Positions 1-9,062 of a stretch of DNA of 64,000 bases are shown in pieces. Location of the stretch: NCBI RefSeq assembly GCF_030994125.1, contig NZ_CP099917.1, positions 2,300,001 to 2,364,000 of the forward strand, in the 5' to 3' direction. Position 1 is the first letter of the stretch. Each line of letters begins with the position of its first letter. The notes below the pieces were generated by a model. The model had not been told where the DNA came from. It made no database searches and was given only the letters and a program-made list of their open reading frames with translations. The DNA comes from Pseudoalteromonas xiamenensis. Its GTDB lineage: Bacteria > Pseudomonadota > Gammaproteobacteria > Enterobacterales > Alteromonadaceae. The position numbers and the translations under genes were made by a program.

Positions 1-872
<872 letters not shown>

Positions 873-1001
873 TACAACGCCAAAGTGGTTTAGTTGTTAG
901 AAGTTAAGTATTGACTAAAGTAGACAACGACGAAGTAAAAGACATTAATATTAGCGTTCCAGATTTAGTTTACTTGCGGTAGCGAGTAGACGACCAGCTT
1001 A

Positions 1002-1119
1002 TGCTTGGTGACAATAGCGTTGTGGACCCACCTGACCCCATGCCGAACTCAGAAGTGAAACGCAACAGCGCCGATGATAGTGTGGCAGCTGCCATGTGAA
1101 AGTAGGACATCGCCAGGCT
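1002..1119 (+). rRNA. rrf: 5S ribosomal RNA
   Basis: A 118-base copy of 5S rRNA. It begins TGCTTGGTGAC, has the conserved core CCACCTGACCCCATGCCGAA and the AGAAGTGAAACGC block, and ends CGCCAGGCT, which pairs with the start to form helix I. It lies about 130 bases downstream of the 23S end in the same direction and is followed at once by a strong terminator, so it closes the rrn operon. The ends are placed by analogy with E. coli 5S. Confidence 0.96.
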
Positions 1120-1130
1120 CTAATTAAATA

Positions 1131-1165
1131 AAAAGGCCTCTTCGAAAGAAGAGGCCTTTTTATTT
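1131..1165 (+). terminator. Terminator of the rrn operon
   Basis: A perfect GC-rich hairpin, AAAAGGCCTCTT - CGAA - AGAAGAGGCCTTTT, with a short loop and a T-rich 3' flank, starts 12 bases after the 5S gene. It has the normal shape of a Rho-independent terminator for the rRNA operon. Confidence 0.92.
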
Positions 1166-1180
1166 ATTACGTGTTTAGGG

Positions 1181-1310
1181 ATGTGCTACGTGAAAGTAGG
1201 GTGAAAAGTCGATTAGGGAAGCAAACAGTTTTGCTTCACCGGCTTTGAACGTCGAAGGCCTCTGGCCGCAGACCGGACATCGCGAGGCTGGGCGCCCCCG
1301 ACTCTTAATT
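1181..1310 (+). pseudogene. Decayed 5S rRNA-like remnant
   Basis: Just after the rrn terminator are two pieces resembling the 3' end of the neighbouring 5S gene. The first, TACGTGAAAGTAGG at 1187-1200, resembles CATGTGAAAGTAGG of the true 5S. The second, GGACATCGCGAGGCTG at 1275-1290, resembles GGACATCGCCAGGCTC and is followed by CTCTTAATTAAAG, which matches the sequence following the true 5S. No complete 5S can be folded from this stretch. I infer remains of a duplicated 5S unit with its own terminator. The similarity is visible by eye, but the history is inference. Confidence 0.5.
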
Positions 1311-1314
1311 AAAG

Positions 1315-1346
1315 AAAGCCCGATCCGAAAGAGTCGGGCTTTTTTG
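1315..1346 (+). terminator. Second Rho-independent terminator after the 5S remnant
   Basis: The hairpin AAAGCCCGATC - CGAAA - GAGTCGGGCTTTTTT has a T-run. It sits behind the 5S-like remnant just as the first terminator sits behind the real 5S gene. It would give the rrn operon a back-up terminator. Confidence 0.85.
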
Positions 1347-1897
1347 CTTTATTTTTTTCTAGAAAATTCAGACCAATTCGAGAAACGATCCCAAAAAAAC
1401 GAAGTTCGGTGTTGGAATGGCTCCTGTAGCATCGTACCTCGGTAAATTCTGACCTACACCTCACATTACTTATCTGTAAGCAGCTTTCGTAAGCGGCCTA
1501 TTCTGATTTATGACCAGTTAGTCATAAAACAAAGCGTACCTTTAGTCCTCTAACGTTAAAGCAGCACGCAGTGCTCATGCTGTTTCTTTAGTTATATGTC
1601 TTGTTAGCTTTATTCGAAAGACGCACCCTAGTCATGCTGTTGGGTATGCTGATTGCCATTTAGGGTGAATGTGATACGAATCGATAGTGGTTGAACTTGA
1701 AGAACAGTTTTAAAATAGTGAGGGAGCACCGTATCCGAGGGGATAGCCGATACGCTATTAACCGCAGTGGGATGCGTTGGTTTCGAAATGGCAGAGGATG
1801 CCGTAGCTGTATTAAAGGGCGCGTTGAATCCGTTATTGTGAGTCTTGATGTGAAAGTGCGCTACCTACGTCAAAAGGGCCGCGGTAGCGCGACATAT
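1347..1897. other. Intergenic stretch, no supported gene
   Basis: About 550 bases lie between the second rrn terminator and the 3' end of the minus-strand PhnA-like gene. A 76-codon open frame at 1691-1921 starts with TTG, has no convincing ribosome binding site, shows no recognisable family and runs into the 3' end of the opposite gene, so I do not call it. The only structure I noticed is an imperfect inverted repeat at 1549-1608 (TCTAAC to GTTAGC). Confidence 0.6.
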
Positions 1898-2239
1898 TTA
1901 GGCTTTTTTAACAAACTCTGATTTCAACATCATGTCGCCGTTACCATCCACTTTACAATCAAGATCGTGGTCGCCATCGACGAGGCGTTTGATGGTAGCC
2001 TTAGTACCAATTTTTAAGACTAAAGATGAACCTTTCACCTTTAGGTCTTTAATCAAGGTTACTTTGTCGCCATCGGCAAGCTGAGTACCATTTGAATCTT
2101 TAATGATGAGTGCATCTTCATCAACGGTCACTTCGTTTGGATTCCATTCATGCGCACATTCAGGACAAACTAAATTAGCTTGGTCTTCGTAAACGTATTC
2201 TGAACTGCATTTAGGGCATGGTGGTAAAGCTGAGCTCAT
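1898..2239 (-). CDS. yjdM: PhnA/YjdM-family zinc-ribbon protein
   Basis: A 113-residue protein of the PhnA family, called YjdM in E. coli. Despite the family name it is not a phosphonate-degrading enzyme in enterobacteria and its role is unsettled. The N-terminus has a zinc ribbon with two CxxC pairs (CPKC and CPEC) separated by about 17 residues. The C-terminal half is the compact beta domain of the family ([16 protein letters not shown], then [15 protein letters not shown]). The longest frame starts five codons earlier at 2254. I prefer the ATG at 2239 because AGAGG lies five bases upstream and because homologues begin with the zinc ribbon. It is apparently a single gene with its own AT-rich upstream region. 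Confidence 0.9.
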   Translation of the reverse strand: MSSALPPCPKCSSEYVYEDQANLVCPECAHEWNPNEVTVDEDALIIKDSNGTQLADGDKVTLIKDLKVKGSSLVLKIGTKATIKRLVDGDHDLDCKVDGNGDMMLKSEFVKKA

Positions 2240-2345
2240 GTGAACCTCTGTCATGGATCTTTGAATGCCGAAGCATTAATTTATGATAATCGCATTATAA
2301 TAAAATTATAATCCCCAGTCAGGTTTTGTGTGCAATTATACGTCT

Positions 2346-2531
2346 TTAATTCTTTTCTTCGTTTTCCAACTCTAGCTTAGTGAAGTCAACATCGTGTTGC
2401 TCTAGGTACGTCCGAATAAGCTGACGCACGACTTGAGAGGGAGTTCTGTCTTGTTCAGCACACAGTTGCTCAAAGGCCTTTTTCTTGCGCGGATCGAGCA
2501 ATACGGTAAATCGAGCTGTTTTTGTTTCCAT
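2346..2531 (-). CDS. Small ribbon-helix-helix (CopG-like) protein
   Basis: A 61-residue protein starting METKTARFTVLLDP. It has the ribbon-helix-helix pattern: a beta strand (residues 5-12), a first helix (KKKAFEQLCAEQ), a turn (DRTPSQ) and a second helix (VVRQLIRTYLEQ). Such proteins dimerise and bind short operator repeats through the beta ribbon. No toxin gene is adjacent, so an antitoxin role is not supported and a free-standing DNA-binding regulator is more likely. The acidic tail (KLELENEEKN) is typical of small RHH proteins. The target is unknown. Confidence 0.8.
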   Translation of the reverse strand: METKTARFTVLLDPRKKKAFEQLCAEQDRTPSQVVRQLIRTYLEQHDVDFTKLELENEEKN

Positions 2532-2586
2532 TGTGTAGCCTGCTTATTTGATACTGCTGCGAAATTATAGACTGAGAGCGAGATAC

Positions 2587-2616
2587 AATAAAGAAAGGCC
2601 CACAGATAGGCCTTTC
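2587..2616 (-). terminator. Terminator downstream of the CheW-CZB gene
   Basis: Read on the minus strand, the hairpin GAAAGGCC - TATCTGTG - GGCCTTTC is followed by TTTATT. It lies 30 bases beyond the stop of the CheW-CZB gene and would end the transcript running from the uvrD side. Confidence 0.8.
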
Positions 2617-2645
2617 AATTTGCAATGTAGCTGGATGGTGAAGGG

Positions 2646-3494
2646 CTAGAACAAACCATAGCTTTCCGTTTCTTCCGGTTCATATTCTGACAGGTGCTCA
2701 GGGCGGAAGATGGCGGATGGGTCGATAATTACGGAGTGTTTATCGCCGCGTTTGATTAATCCTTTCATCATGCGTTTAGTTTGAGGGTCGATATCAAATC
2801 CAACATTGGTTAATTCATGCAACGACTTCACCTCGCTTTCATCACAGCGGACATTGTCTTCTACTTGATCAACTAATAAGCCTACATGTGGGGTACGACC
2901 ATCTAACGTGGTGAACACAATAATCGGCTTGTGATCTAGATCGATTTGTTCTCGTGCAGATTCAAATAAGCGAATGAGTTTAACGTAGGTTGTAACACGC
3001 TCTTTTTCCAGCAATTTTATTGCGCCTTCTTTGTCCCCTTTGTCACACATGTTGAGCAAAGTATCGGCAAGTGCATGCAAACGCGTATGTGGTTCTTCAA
3101 ACCGACTTAAAAGCGCTTTCAAATCTTCATTGTCCGTTTTGAAGCTATAGTACCAACGACCAAACTCACATTGATGTGGATCTTTGGCTTTAGTAAAGGC
3201 TGCGCCTGAAAGAATGCTTTGTTCTAACGCTGAAAGCCACGCAATATGATCTTGTTCGCGCTCTTTAAGGAGATGAGTCAGACTCTTGATGATTTCAAAT
3301 GAGGATTGGTCATTCAAAATAATACCCATATCAAAGATAGGTGTTGGGGTTCCCATATAGTCTTTGATACCGAGGAAGCTGGGGTTTTTATTCGGCAATG
3401 AAGTGAGATTGCCATCATAGCGTTCGGTTAGTAGGATATCCAAGATTTTTAAAGAGATTGTTTTATGCCCTACTTTAAAGTTGATTAAGTCCAT
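2646..3494 (-). CDS. CheW-type coupling protein with inserted CZB zinc-sensing domain
   Basis: A 282-residue protein. Residues 1-62 look like the first half of a CheW fold (FKVGHKTISLKILDI, FLGIKDYMGTPTPIFD). Residues about 190-270 look like the second half (IIVFTTLDGRTPHVGLLVDQVED). Between them, at about 68-185, is a chemoreceptor zinc-binding (CZB) domain with its signature: His83 in DHIAW, Cys109 in CEFGRWY, and His136 and His140 in PHTRLH. CZB domains bind zinc and in known proteins respond to zinc or to oxidants acting on the Cys-Zn core. The protein is therefore probably a coupling or adaptor component whose contact with CheA or receptors is tuned by zinc or redox state. AGGGGA precedes the ATG. 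The neighbouring solute-binding protein gene ends 38 bases upstream and is probably co-transcribed. Confidence 0.85.
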   Translation of the reverse strand: MDLINFKVGHKTISLKILDILLTERYDGNLTSLPNKNPSFLGIKDYMGTPTPIFDMGIILNDQSSFEIIKSLTHLLKEREQDHIAWLSALEQSILSGAAFTKAKDPHQCEFGRWYYSFKTDNEDLKALLSRFEEPHTRLHALADTLLNMCDKGDKEGAIKLLEKERVTTYVKLIRLFESAREQIDLDHKPIIVFTTLDGRTPHVGLLVDQVEDNVRCDESEVKSLHELTNVGFDIDPQTKRMMKGLIKRGDKHSVIIDPSAIFRPEHLSEYEPEETESYGLF

Positions 3495-3532
3495 ATCGTC
3501 CCCTGCTAGCTGAATGCTCTAAGAATAGTACA

Positions 3533-4657
3533 TTATTGATAATATGAGCGAAAAACAACGTACTTATTTCGCTGTGGATGATTAAATAATGCTTGAAGCT
3601 TATGGTCTTCAATACGCACGTCTTCCAGTTGCGCCATAAGGCATGTTTTATCAAATGGTGGTTTACATCGGTTTAACGCCTGAGTTGTCACATAGGCGTT
3701 TAAATAGCCTTCAAATGCTAGGCGACTTACCGTTATGTGGTTGTGTTTCGCAAGTCGTTTGAACTCCTCACAAAGCTCAATATCACAATCCAAAGGATCA
3801 GGCACAACTTCCGTTGTCATGATGGTTGCGGGTTTAGTCAACCGAGCATAAAGAGCATTACTAAAGGCGAATGAGACGGTTGAATAGATAAAAGCGCTTT
3901 TTGATGCTTCGGCTTTTTTAATAAACTCGGCGAGTGGGTCATACGTGCCCACCATTGCTACGGCTTCTGCACCACTCGCAGCAATGCGTGTCAAAGCTTT
4001 GTCGATGTCTTGGGTATTGCGGCGAAAACGAGCGATAGTGATGGCGGTGAGGTTCACGTCTTTTAACGCTTTCACTAAGCTTTTTTCAAGTGTTAAACCA
4101 AATTCATCTGCTTGGATGAGCAAAGCAACTTTTTTGAGCTGCTTTTCTTGGGTCAGAAATTGGATTTGCTCATACGCTTCTTGCTGATAGCTTGCCCGTA
4201 AGTTAAACACATGAAATGTATTCGCTGAGCGTAAAAAGTCAGCACCCGTAAAGGGAGTAATAAAGGGTAACTGACTGCGTTCGAGAAGTGGTTTGATCGC
4301 CCATGAGGTGGGCGTCCCCATGTAGGTAAATAACGCATCCACTTTGTATTCTTCGATCAGTCGTTTGGTGTTTTCTACTGTTTTTGGTGGCTCATAACCA
4401 TCATCAAGCTTTATCAATTTCAGTTTGTGCTGATGAACTCCGCCGCGTGTGTTCAAGTCATCAAAATGCAGTAACGCACCTTCGCTTAGCTGGATACCGA
4501 TCTGCCGCGCTGGGCCTTCAAACGCAGCAGACATACCTAGTTTATATTCTGCGGATTCGGACATGGCTTCTGTAGAAAATAATAACGAGGACAGCCCTAT
4601 TAAGGCTGCAGATGAGAGGTTACTCTGTGTTTGAAATAAAAATTTGCACGACGTCAT
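3533..4657 (-). CDS. Orphan periplasmic solute-binding protein (branched-chain amino acid type)
   Basis: A 374-residue protein of the type I periplasmic binding family (LivJ-like, Peripla_BP_6). A hydrophobic signal segment lies at about residues 14-31 (SAALIGLSSLLFSTEA), and the mature part begins with the family pattern YKLGMSAAFEGPARQIG and GALLHFDDLNTRGGV. No ABC permease or ATPase gene is nearby, so it may be a sensor for a receptor or kinase rather than a transport component. The ATG lies inside the end of tmcA, giving a 38-base overlap, and the next gene encodes a CheW-CZB protein, which also suggests signalling. Several cysteines in the C-terminal lobe (CDIELC, CKPPFDKTC) may form disulfides. 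The ligand cannot be told from sequence. Confidence 0.8.
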   Translation of the reverse strand: MTSCKFLFQTQSNLSSAALIGLSSLLFSTEAMSESAEYKLGMSAAFEGPARQIGIQLSEGALLHFDDLNTRGGVHQHKLKLIKLDDGYEPPKTVENTKRLIEEYKVDALFTYMGTPTSWAIKPLLERSQLPFITPFTGADFLRSANTFHVFNLRASYQQEAYEQIQFLTQEKQLKKVALLIQADEFGLTLEKSLVKALKDVNLTAITIARFRRNTQDIDKALTRIAASGAEAVAMVGTYDPLAEFIKKAEASKSAFIYSTVSFAFSNALYARLTKPATIMTTEVVPDPLDCDIELCEEFKRLAKHNHITVSRLAFEGYLNAYVTTQALNRCKPPFDKTCLMAQLEDVRIEDHKLQALFNHPQRNKYVVFRSYYQ

Positions 4658-6680
4658 TCAGCTCTTGCTCTATTTGCTTCTTACTCAATTTGGGCAGATC
4701 GTTAAGCGACTCAGAGAGTAACCAGCCTTGCAACACATGGCGAATGATTCTGATTTGCTGTGATTCGCAAAGGAGTGTAAGTGACATTGGATGGTCAACA
4801 AGCCATTGCCATATCACAGGTTGTAGTTCTGCCATACTTCGACGAGTTATCGGCAAAAATACTGTTTTCTCCAATTTTTTCAGCAAAATATTGTCGCTCT
4901 CTGCCCATAAGCTTAGCACCAATTGGGCGTCGAGTAGTTTGAAGTACGTCAATAATTGGTAAGGTAATTGGCGAAAGAATACCCGACTTAATGTCATGAC
5001 GTGGCTATCGAGCGCGGGCTGTCTTGTTTTCAAGACCAGTGCAGCATGTTCGCCGCTGACCTTATCGAGTTTGTACCCCAATTTAACTATACGGAACTTA
5101 TTCTTAAACCAAAAAGACAGCAGCTCATGGTTTGCGCCAAAACTACTGCCGATATAAGTAATATCTGAAGCGAGGCATTGTTCAATTTCACTTAGAAGTT
5201 GTGAACCTAAACCGGCGTATTGAATTCCAGGTGCAACGGCAATTCTTACAATGCGCGCCAAACGTTGCGTACACCAATCCGGATTTTGGCTAAGTTGAGC
5301 AAGTTGCTGTGCCAGTAAATGACCTCTAGGTCGGCGTGACCCCTCGACAATTGCACGACTTAATTCACTAGAGAGACCACCTTCAATTGCGACAAGGCAT
5401 GCGGCGATGATTTTGCCCTTGGTGCGCAAGACATAAACGGATTGATTTGGTGTATCGAGCAATTGCCGAAGATCATTGACCGACGTTTGATAGTGAGAAA
5501 GCACGAATAAACTAAAGATTTCTTGCAATAAGAGGTCGTCATTTACTAACGATGCAGATTCGATGGTTGCAAACTCGATTTGGTCTACATCGACTACATC
5601 TTCATAGTGGCAATCTAGGGCAAACAACTGATTAATGCGCAGTTCCAGCGGATCCGCTGGAGCAAATCGAAGCGGGTTATCTAGGTGGATTGATAAACAT
5701 TGAGGCGCAAGTTTACGCAGTTTTTTCAAGAACTTTAATGTGTAACCTCGGCCATTACCTTCGTAGCCAATTAGCGTGCTGGAAAACACGCAGCATGGAT
5801 ACTGTTTTAACAAATCGAGCAGCATAGGCACTGGAATAGCTGCTGCTTCATCGACGAATAGCACATCACATTTAGGCCGCTCGCGCAGTATTTGGTCCGG
5901 AGGCAAAAACTGGAGATTTTTATACTGAGTTAAGTCACTTAGCGCATCCTCACCCGCCCCTAAATGGCGGAACGTTGGTGTGGTTGAGTGTCGATGTGGA
6001 GCACATAAAATAAACGTTTTATTTGGCATCGCTTTGGCGATAAGCCCCAAACTGCTCGATTTCCCGCGACCTCTGTCAGCACTTAAGACCACCGGTAATG
6101 TCCGTTTGGTTTTGAGAGCATGTACGATTTGGTTTATTGCTGAGTTTTGCTGTGAAAAATCAGGAAATTCAGGCGTTTTAGCCGTTGTGCATTGAGTCAA
6201 ATGTAAACCATATTGCTCAGAGAGACGCCACTGATTTGTGTCTTTAAGTTTAGCGGCTAATCGAAGGAGAAAATGACTTTGAACAATGTCACATTCTGCA
6301 GAGCACCATTTTTCAAGCGCGGGATCGTGGAAAGTCCCAAGTTGTTCTAACTCAGGTAATAATAAAACCAGTAATCCCCCTGCTTTTACCGTTCCGCTGA
6401 GGGCGGACAGTTTGTTCGGGATCACTCCTGAATAGCCATCATATATGGCTATTGGCCATTCCTGCCCTAAAATTTGGTGTAAGTGTTCAGGCCATCTTGC
6501 GTCAGTGAGCTCGTCAGACTGACTGAGGACGCAACATCCTTCACGTTCAAATAGAGAATTAGACGCGGCATAGCAAAAATCAGCCGAGCCTGAAATGACC
6601 AAAAGCTGTCGATGGTAAGCCGTCGACAGCGTAACTCGTGCTCTATCGATTAACGATTTAAAGTGGCTGAAGTCGCGCAT
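4620..6680 (-). CDS. tmcA: tRNA(Met) cytidine acetyltransferase TmcA
   Basis: A 686-residue enzyme that makes N4-acetylcytidine at the wobble base of elongator tRNA-Met using acetyl-CoA and ATP. The N-terminal domain (1-170) is followed by a RecA-like helicase module with Walker A (SADRGRGKSSS) and Walker B (VLFVDEAAAIPVPM). A GNAT acetyltransferase domain follows (RIVRIAVAPGIQYAGLGSQLL region), then a C-terminal tRNA-binding part. The length is normal for the family. Its start overlaps the end of uvrD by 23 bases and its end overlaps the next gene, so it is translated from a compact minus-strand transcript. Confidence 0.95.
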   Translation of the reverse strand: MRDFSHFKSLIDRARVTLSTAYHRQLLVISGSADFCYAASNSLFEREGCCVLSQSDELTDARWPEHLHQILGQEWPIAIYDGYSGVIPNKLSALSGTVKAGGLLVLLLPELEQLGTFHDPALEKWCSAECDIVQSHFLLRLAAKLKDTNQWRLSEQYGLHLTQCTTAKTPEFPDFSQQNSAINQIVHALKTKRTLPVVLSADRGRGKSSSLGLIAKAMPNKTFILCAPHRHSTTPTFRHLGAGEDALSDLTQYKNLQFLPPDQILRERPKCDVLFVDEAAAIPVPMLLDLLKQYPCCVFSSTLIGYEGNGRGYTLKFLKKLRKLAPQCLSIHLDNPLRFAPADPLELRINQLFALDCHYEDVVDVDQIEFATIESASLVNDDLLLQEIFSLFVLSHYQTSVNDLRQLLDTPNQSVYVLRTKGKIIAACLVAIEGGLSSELSRAIVEGSRRPRGHLLAQQLAQLSQNPDWCTQRLARIVRIAVAPGIQYAGLGSQLLSEIEQCLASDITYIGSSFGANHELLSFWFKNKFRIVKLGYKLDKVSGEHAALVLKTRQPALDSHVMTLSRVFFRQLPYQLLTYFKLLDAQLVLSLWAESDNILLKKLEKTVFLPITRRSMAELQPVIWQWLVDHPMSLTLLCESQQIRIIRHVLQGWLLSESLNDLPKLSKKQIEQELNDVVQIFISNTE

Positions 6681-8823
6681 AAGCGGTGACTAACCATTTA
6701 GAACCGACATCATCAAAATTCACTTGAATTCGTGATTGTGCACCGCTGCCTTCATAATTTAATACCGTGCCAGCACCAAATTTGGCATGTAAAACTCGTT
6801 GACCCAACGTAAAACCACTATCCTCAAATACCGCATGCGTGACGGTAGCGCTGAATCTGCCAGCCGATGTTGGGCGCGTTACTTGGGTTTTGATTCGGAT
6901 CTCTTCTACACAGTCCGTTGGCAGTTCACGTATAAAACGAGAGGGGCTATGGTATTTCTCTTGTCCGTACAACCGGCGGCTTTCTGCATGACAAATATAA
7001 AGTTTTGTCATCGCACGCGTCATGCCCACGTAGCAAAGTCGTCGTTCTTCTTCGAGTCGACCAGATTCTTCATGGCTCTGTTGCGAAGGGAACATACCTT
7101 CTTCAACACCGACCATAAAGACCAATGGAAACTCAAGACCTTTGGCCGAATGCAGCGTCATCATTTGTACCGCGTCTTCGTGTTCTTCAGCTTGGCCGTC
7201 GCCGGCTTCAAGCGAGGTGTACGCTAAAAAGCCTTGTAACGGCGTAGAGAATTCTTCTTCCACAGGCGGTTCATACTGGCCACAGGCGTTTATTAGTTCT
7301 TCTAAGTTTTCTACACGCGCACGGCCTTTTTCCCCTTTTTCTGCTTGGTACATGGCCATCAAGCCTGAACGCTCAATGGTCAGTTTGGCTTGTTGTTCTA
7401 AATTTAATTCATCAATGGTTTGTTCCAAAGATTCAACAAGCTCTAGGAACTGGTTTACCGCGTTTGCCGCACGACCGGATAAATGCTTTTCCGCGATAAC
7501 CGATTTGGCTGCATACCACAGCGGTTGTGCGGTGTTTCGTGCGCAATCACGTATATGGCTTAAAGTTTTGTCACCAATGCCACGTACGGGCGTATTGATA
7601 ATGCGTTCAAAGGCGGCATCGTCATTGCGATTTGTAATAAGTCGAAGGTAACACAAAGCATCTTTGATCTCTTGACGTTCGAAGAAACGCATTCCACCGT
7701 AGATGCGATATTTTAGTCCTTCTTGTAAGAAGGCTTCTTCTAAAATACGTGATTGCGCATTGCTGCGATATAGCACCGCGCACTCTTGCAACGCATTCCC
7801 ACCTTGCAACCACGTTTTGATTTTTCCAACAACAAAACGGGCTTCATCCAACTCGTTAAATGCGGCATAAATTGAAATTGGTTCGCCATCAACACCATCC
7901 GTCCACAGGCTTTTGCCCATTCGCTCGGCGTTATTGGAAATCAGCGCGTTAGACGCTTTCAAAATGGTTGCGGTGGAACGGTAATTTTGTTCGAGACGAA
8001 TGGTGTGTGCGTCAAAATCCTCTAAGAATTGACGAATATTTTCGACGCGCGCACCTCGCCAACCATAAATACTTTGGTCGTCATCACCAACAATCATGAC
8101 GGATCTACTGCCACCGGCGAGCAAACGAAGCCATAAATATTGGATGCGGTTGGTGTCTTGGAACTCATCCACCAACATATGCGCAAATCGATTTTGGTAA
8201 TGACGTAATAACGTTGGTTGTGTTGCAAGTAACTCGTAGCTGCGCAGCAAAATCTCGGCAAAATCGACTAAGCCAGCTCTATCACATGCATCCTGGTATG
8301 CGGCATAAACTTTGAGCATCAGTTGCTCATTGAGGTCAAACGCTTGAATGTCTTTCGGTCGACGACCTTCGTCTTTCTGAGCGCCGATGTACCACGCAAA
8401 TTGTTTGGCTGGCCACTTTTTCTCATCGATGTTCATGGCTTTTAGCAAACGACGGATCATGCGGACTTGGTCATCACTGTCTAATACTTGGAAAGACTCA
8501 GGTAAGTTTGCTTCTTTATGATGTTGACGTAAAATTCGATGTGATAAGCCGTGAAACGTACCAATCCACATACCTGACACTGGGCCTTGTAAAGTAGCCT
8601 CTACGCGACTACGCATTTCTTTGGCGGCTTTGTTGGTGAACGTTACGGCCAAGATGCTGTAGGGAGAACTTTGCTCAACCTGCATTAACCAGGCAATTCG
8701 GTGTACAAGCACACGTGTTTTACCTGAACCTGCGCCTGCAAGCACCAACATGTTTTGCAGCGGTGCAGCAACGGCTTCACGTTGTTTGTCATTTAACCCA
8801 TCGAGAAGTTCTGATACGTCCAT
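6658..8823 (-). CDS. uvrD: DNA helicase II, UvrD
   Basis: A 721-residue superfamily 1A 3'-5' helicase used in nucleotide excision repair and methyl-directed mismatch repair. It has Walker A (AGAGSGKTRVL), motif II (LVDEFQDTN), the QSIYGWRGA motif, motif V/VI blocks (MMTLHSAKGLEFPLVF, EERRLCYVGMTRA) and the C-terminal Tudor-like tail (GQRVLHAKFGAGTVLNYEG). Length and motifs are those of an intact enzyme. It heads the minus-strand group uvrD-tmcA-binding protein-CheW-CZB. A link to the SOS response is usual for uvrD, but I did not see a convincing LexA box just upstream. Confidence 0.97.
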   Translation of the reverse strand: MDVSELLDGLNDKQREAVAAPLQNMLVLAGAGSGKTRVLVHRIAWLMQVEQSSPYSILAVTFTNKAAKEMRSRVEATLQGPVSGMWIGTFHGLSHRILRQHHKEANLPESFQVLDSDDQVRMIRRLLKAMNIDEKKWPAKQFAWYIGAQKDEGRRPKDIQAFDLNEQLMLKVYAAYQDACDRAGLVDFAEILLRSYELLATQPTLLRHYQNRFAHMLVDEFQDTNRIQYLWLRLLAGGSRSVMIVGDDDQSIYGWRGARVENIRQFLEDFDAHTIRLEQNYRSTATILKASNALISNNAERMGKSLWTDGVDGEPISIYAAFNELDEARFVVGKIKTWLQGGNALQECAVLYRSNAQSRILEEAFLQEGLKYRIYGGMRFFERQEIKDALCYLRLITNRNDDAAFERIINTPVRGIGDKTLSHIRDCARNTAQPLWYAAKSVIAEKHLSGRAANAVNQFLELVESLEQTIDELNLEQQAKLTIERSGLMAMYQAEKGEKGRARVENLEELINACGQYEPPVEEEFSTPLQGFLAYTSLEAGDGQAEEHEDAVQMMTLHSAKGLEFPLVFMVGVEEGMFPSQQSHEESGRLEEERRLCYVGMTRAMTKLYICHAESRRLYGQEKYHSPSRFIRELPTDCVEEIRIKTQVTRPTSAGRFSATVTHAVFEDSGFTLGQRVLHAKFGAGTVLNYEGSGAQSRIQVNFDDVGSKWLVTAYARLQPL

Positions 8824-8918
8824 CTTTTTACCTGTTTAACTAGCAAGCGCGCAGTATAGCGTGTTGAACGCTGAAGGTTAACATGACTTATTGTTGATCA
8901 AGGTTTGCTTCAGTTTAA

Positions 8919-8956
8919 GTTTGCGTATAACACAAGTGTTTTTGTTATACGCAAAC
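8919..8956. repeat. Perfect 13-bp inverted repeat upstream of uvrD
   Basis: The arms GTTTGCGTATAAC (8919-8931) and GTTATACGCAAAC (8944-8956) are exact complements around a 12-base loop. The repeat lies between the end of cheV and the start of uvrD, both on the minus strand. It could be a terminator for cheV, although the T-run is in the loop rather than after the stem, or a regulator binding site. Confidence 0.7.
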
Positions 8957-9062
8957 AGCAAACATCACAATGTCACGAAAGCGGTATGGAATTAACGCTT
9001 TTCGCGAACGTTCGGTCATCAAAACACGCTGTTGAAATTTAATACTGTATATTAAACCAGTA

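Noticed and set aside
1691..1921. 76-codon open frame on the plus strand
   Set aside because: It starts with TTG, has no ribosome binding site or recognisable family, and overlaps the 3' end of the opposite PhnA-like gene.
2346..2531. Ribbon-helix-helix protein as an antitoxin
   Set aside because: No small toxin-like frame is adjacent on the same strand.
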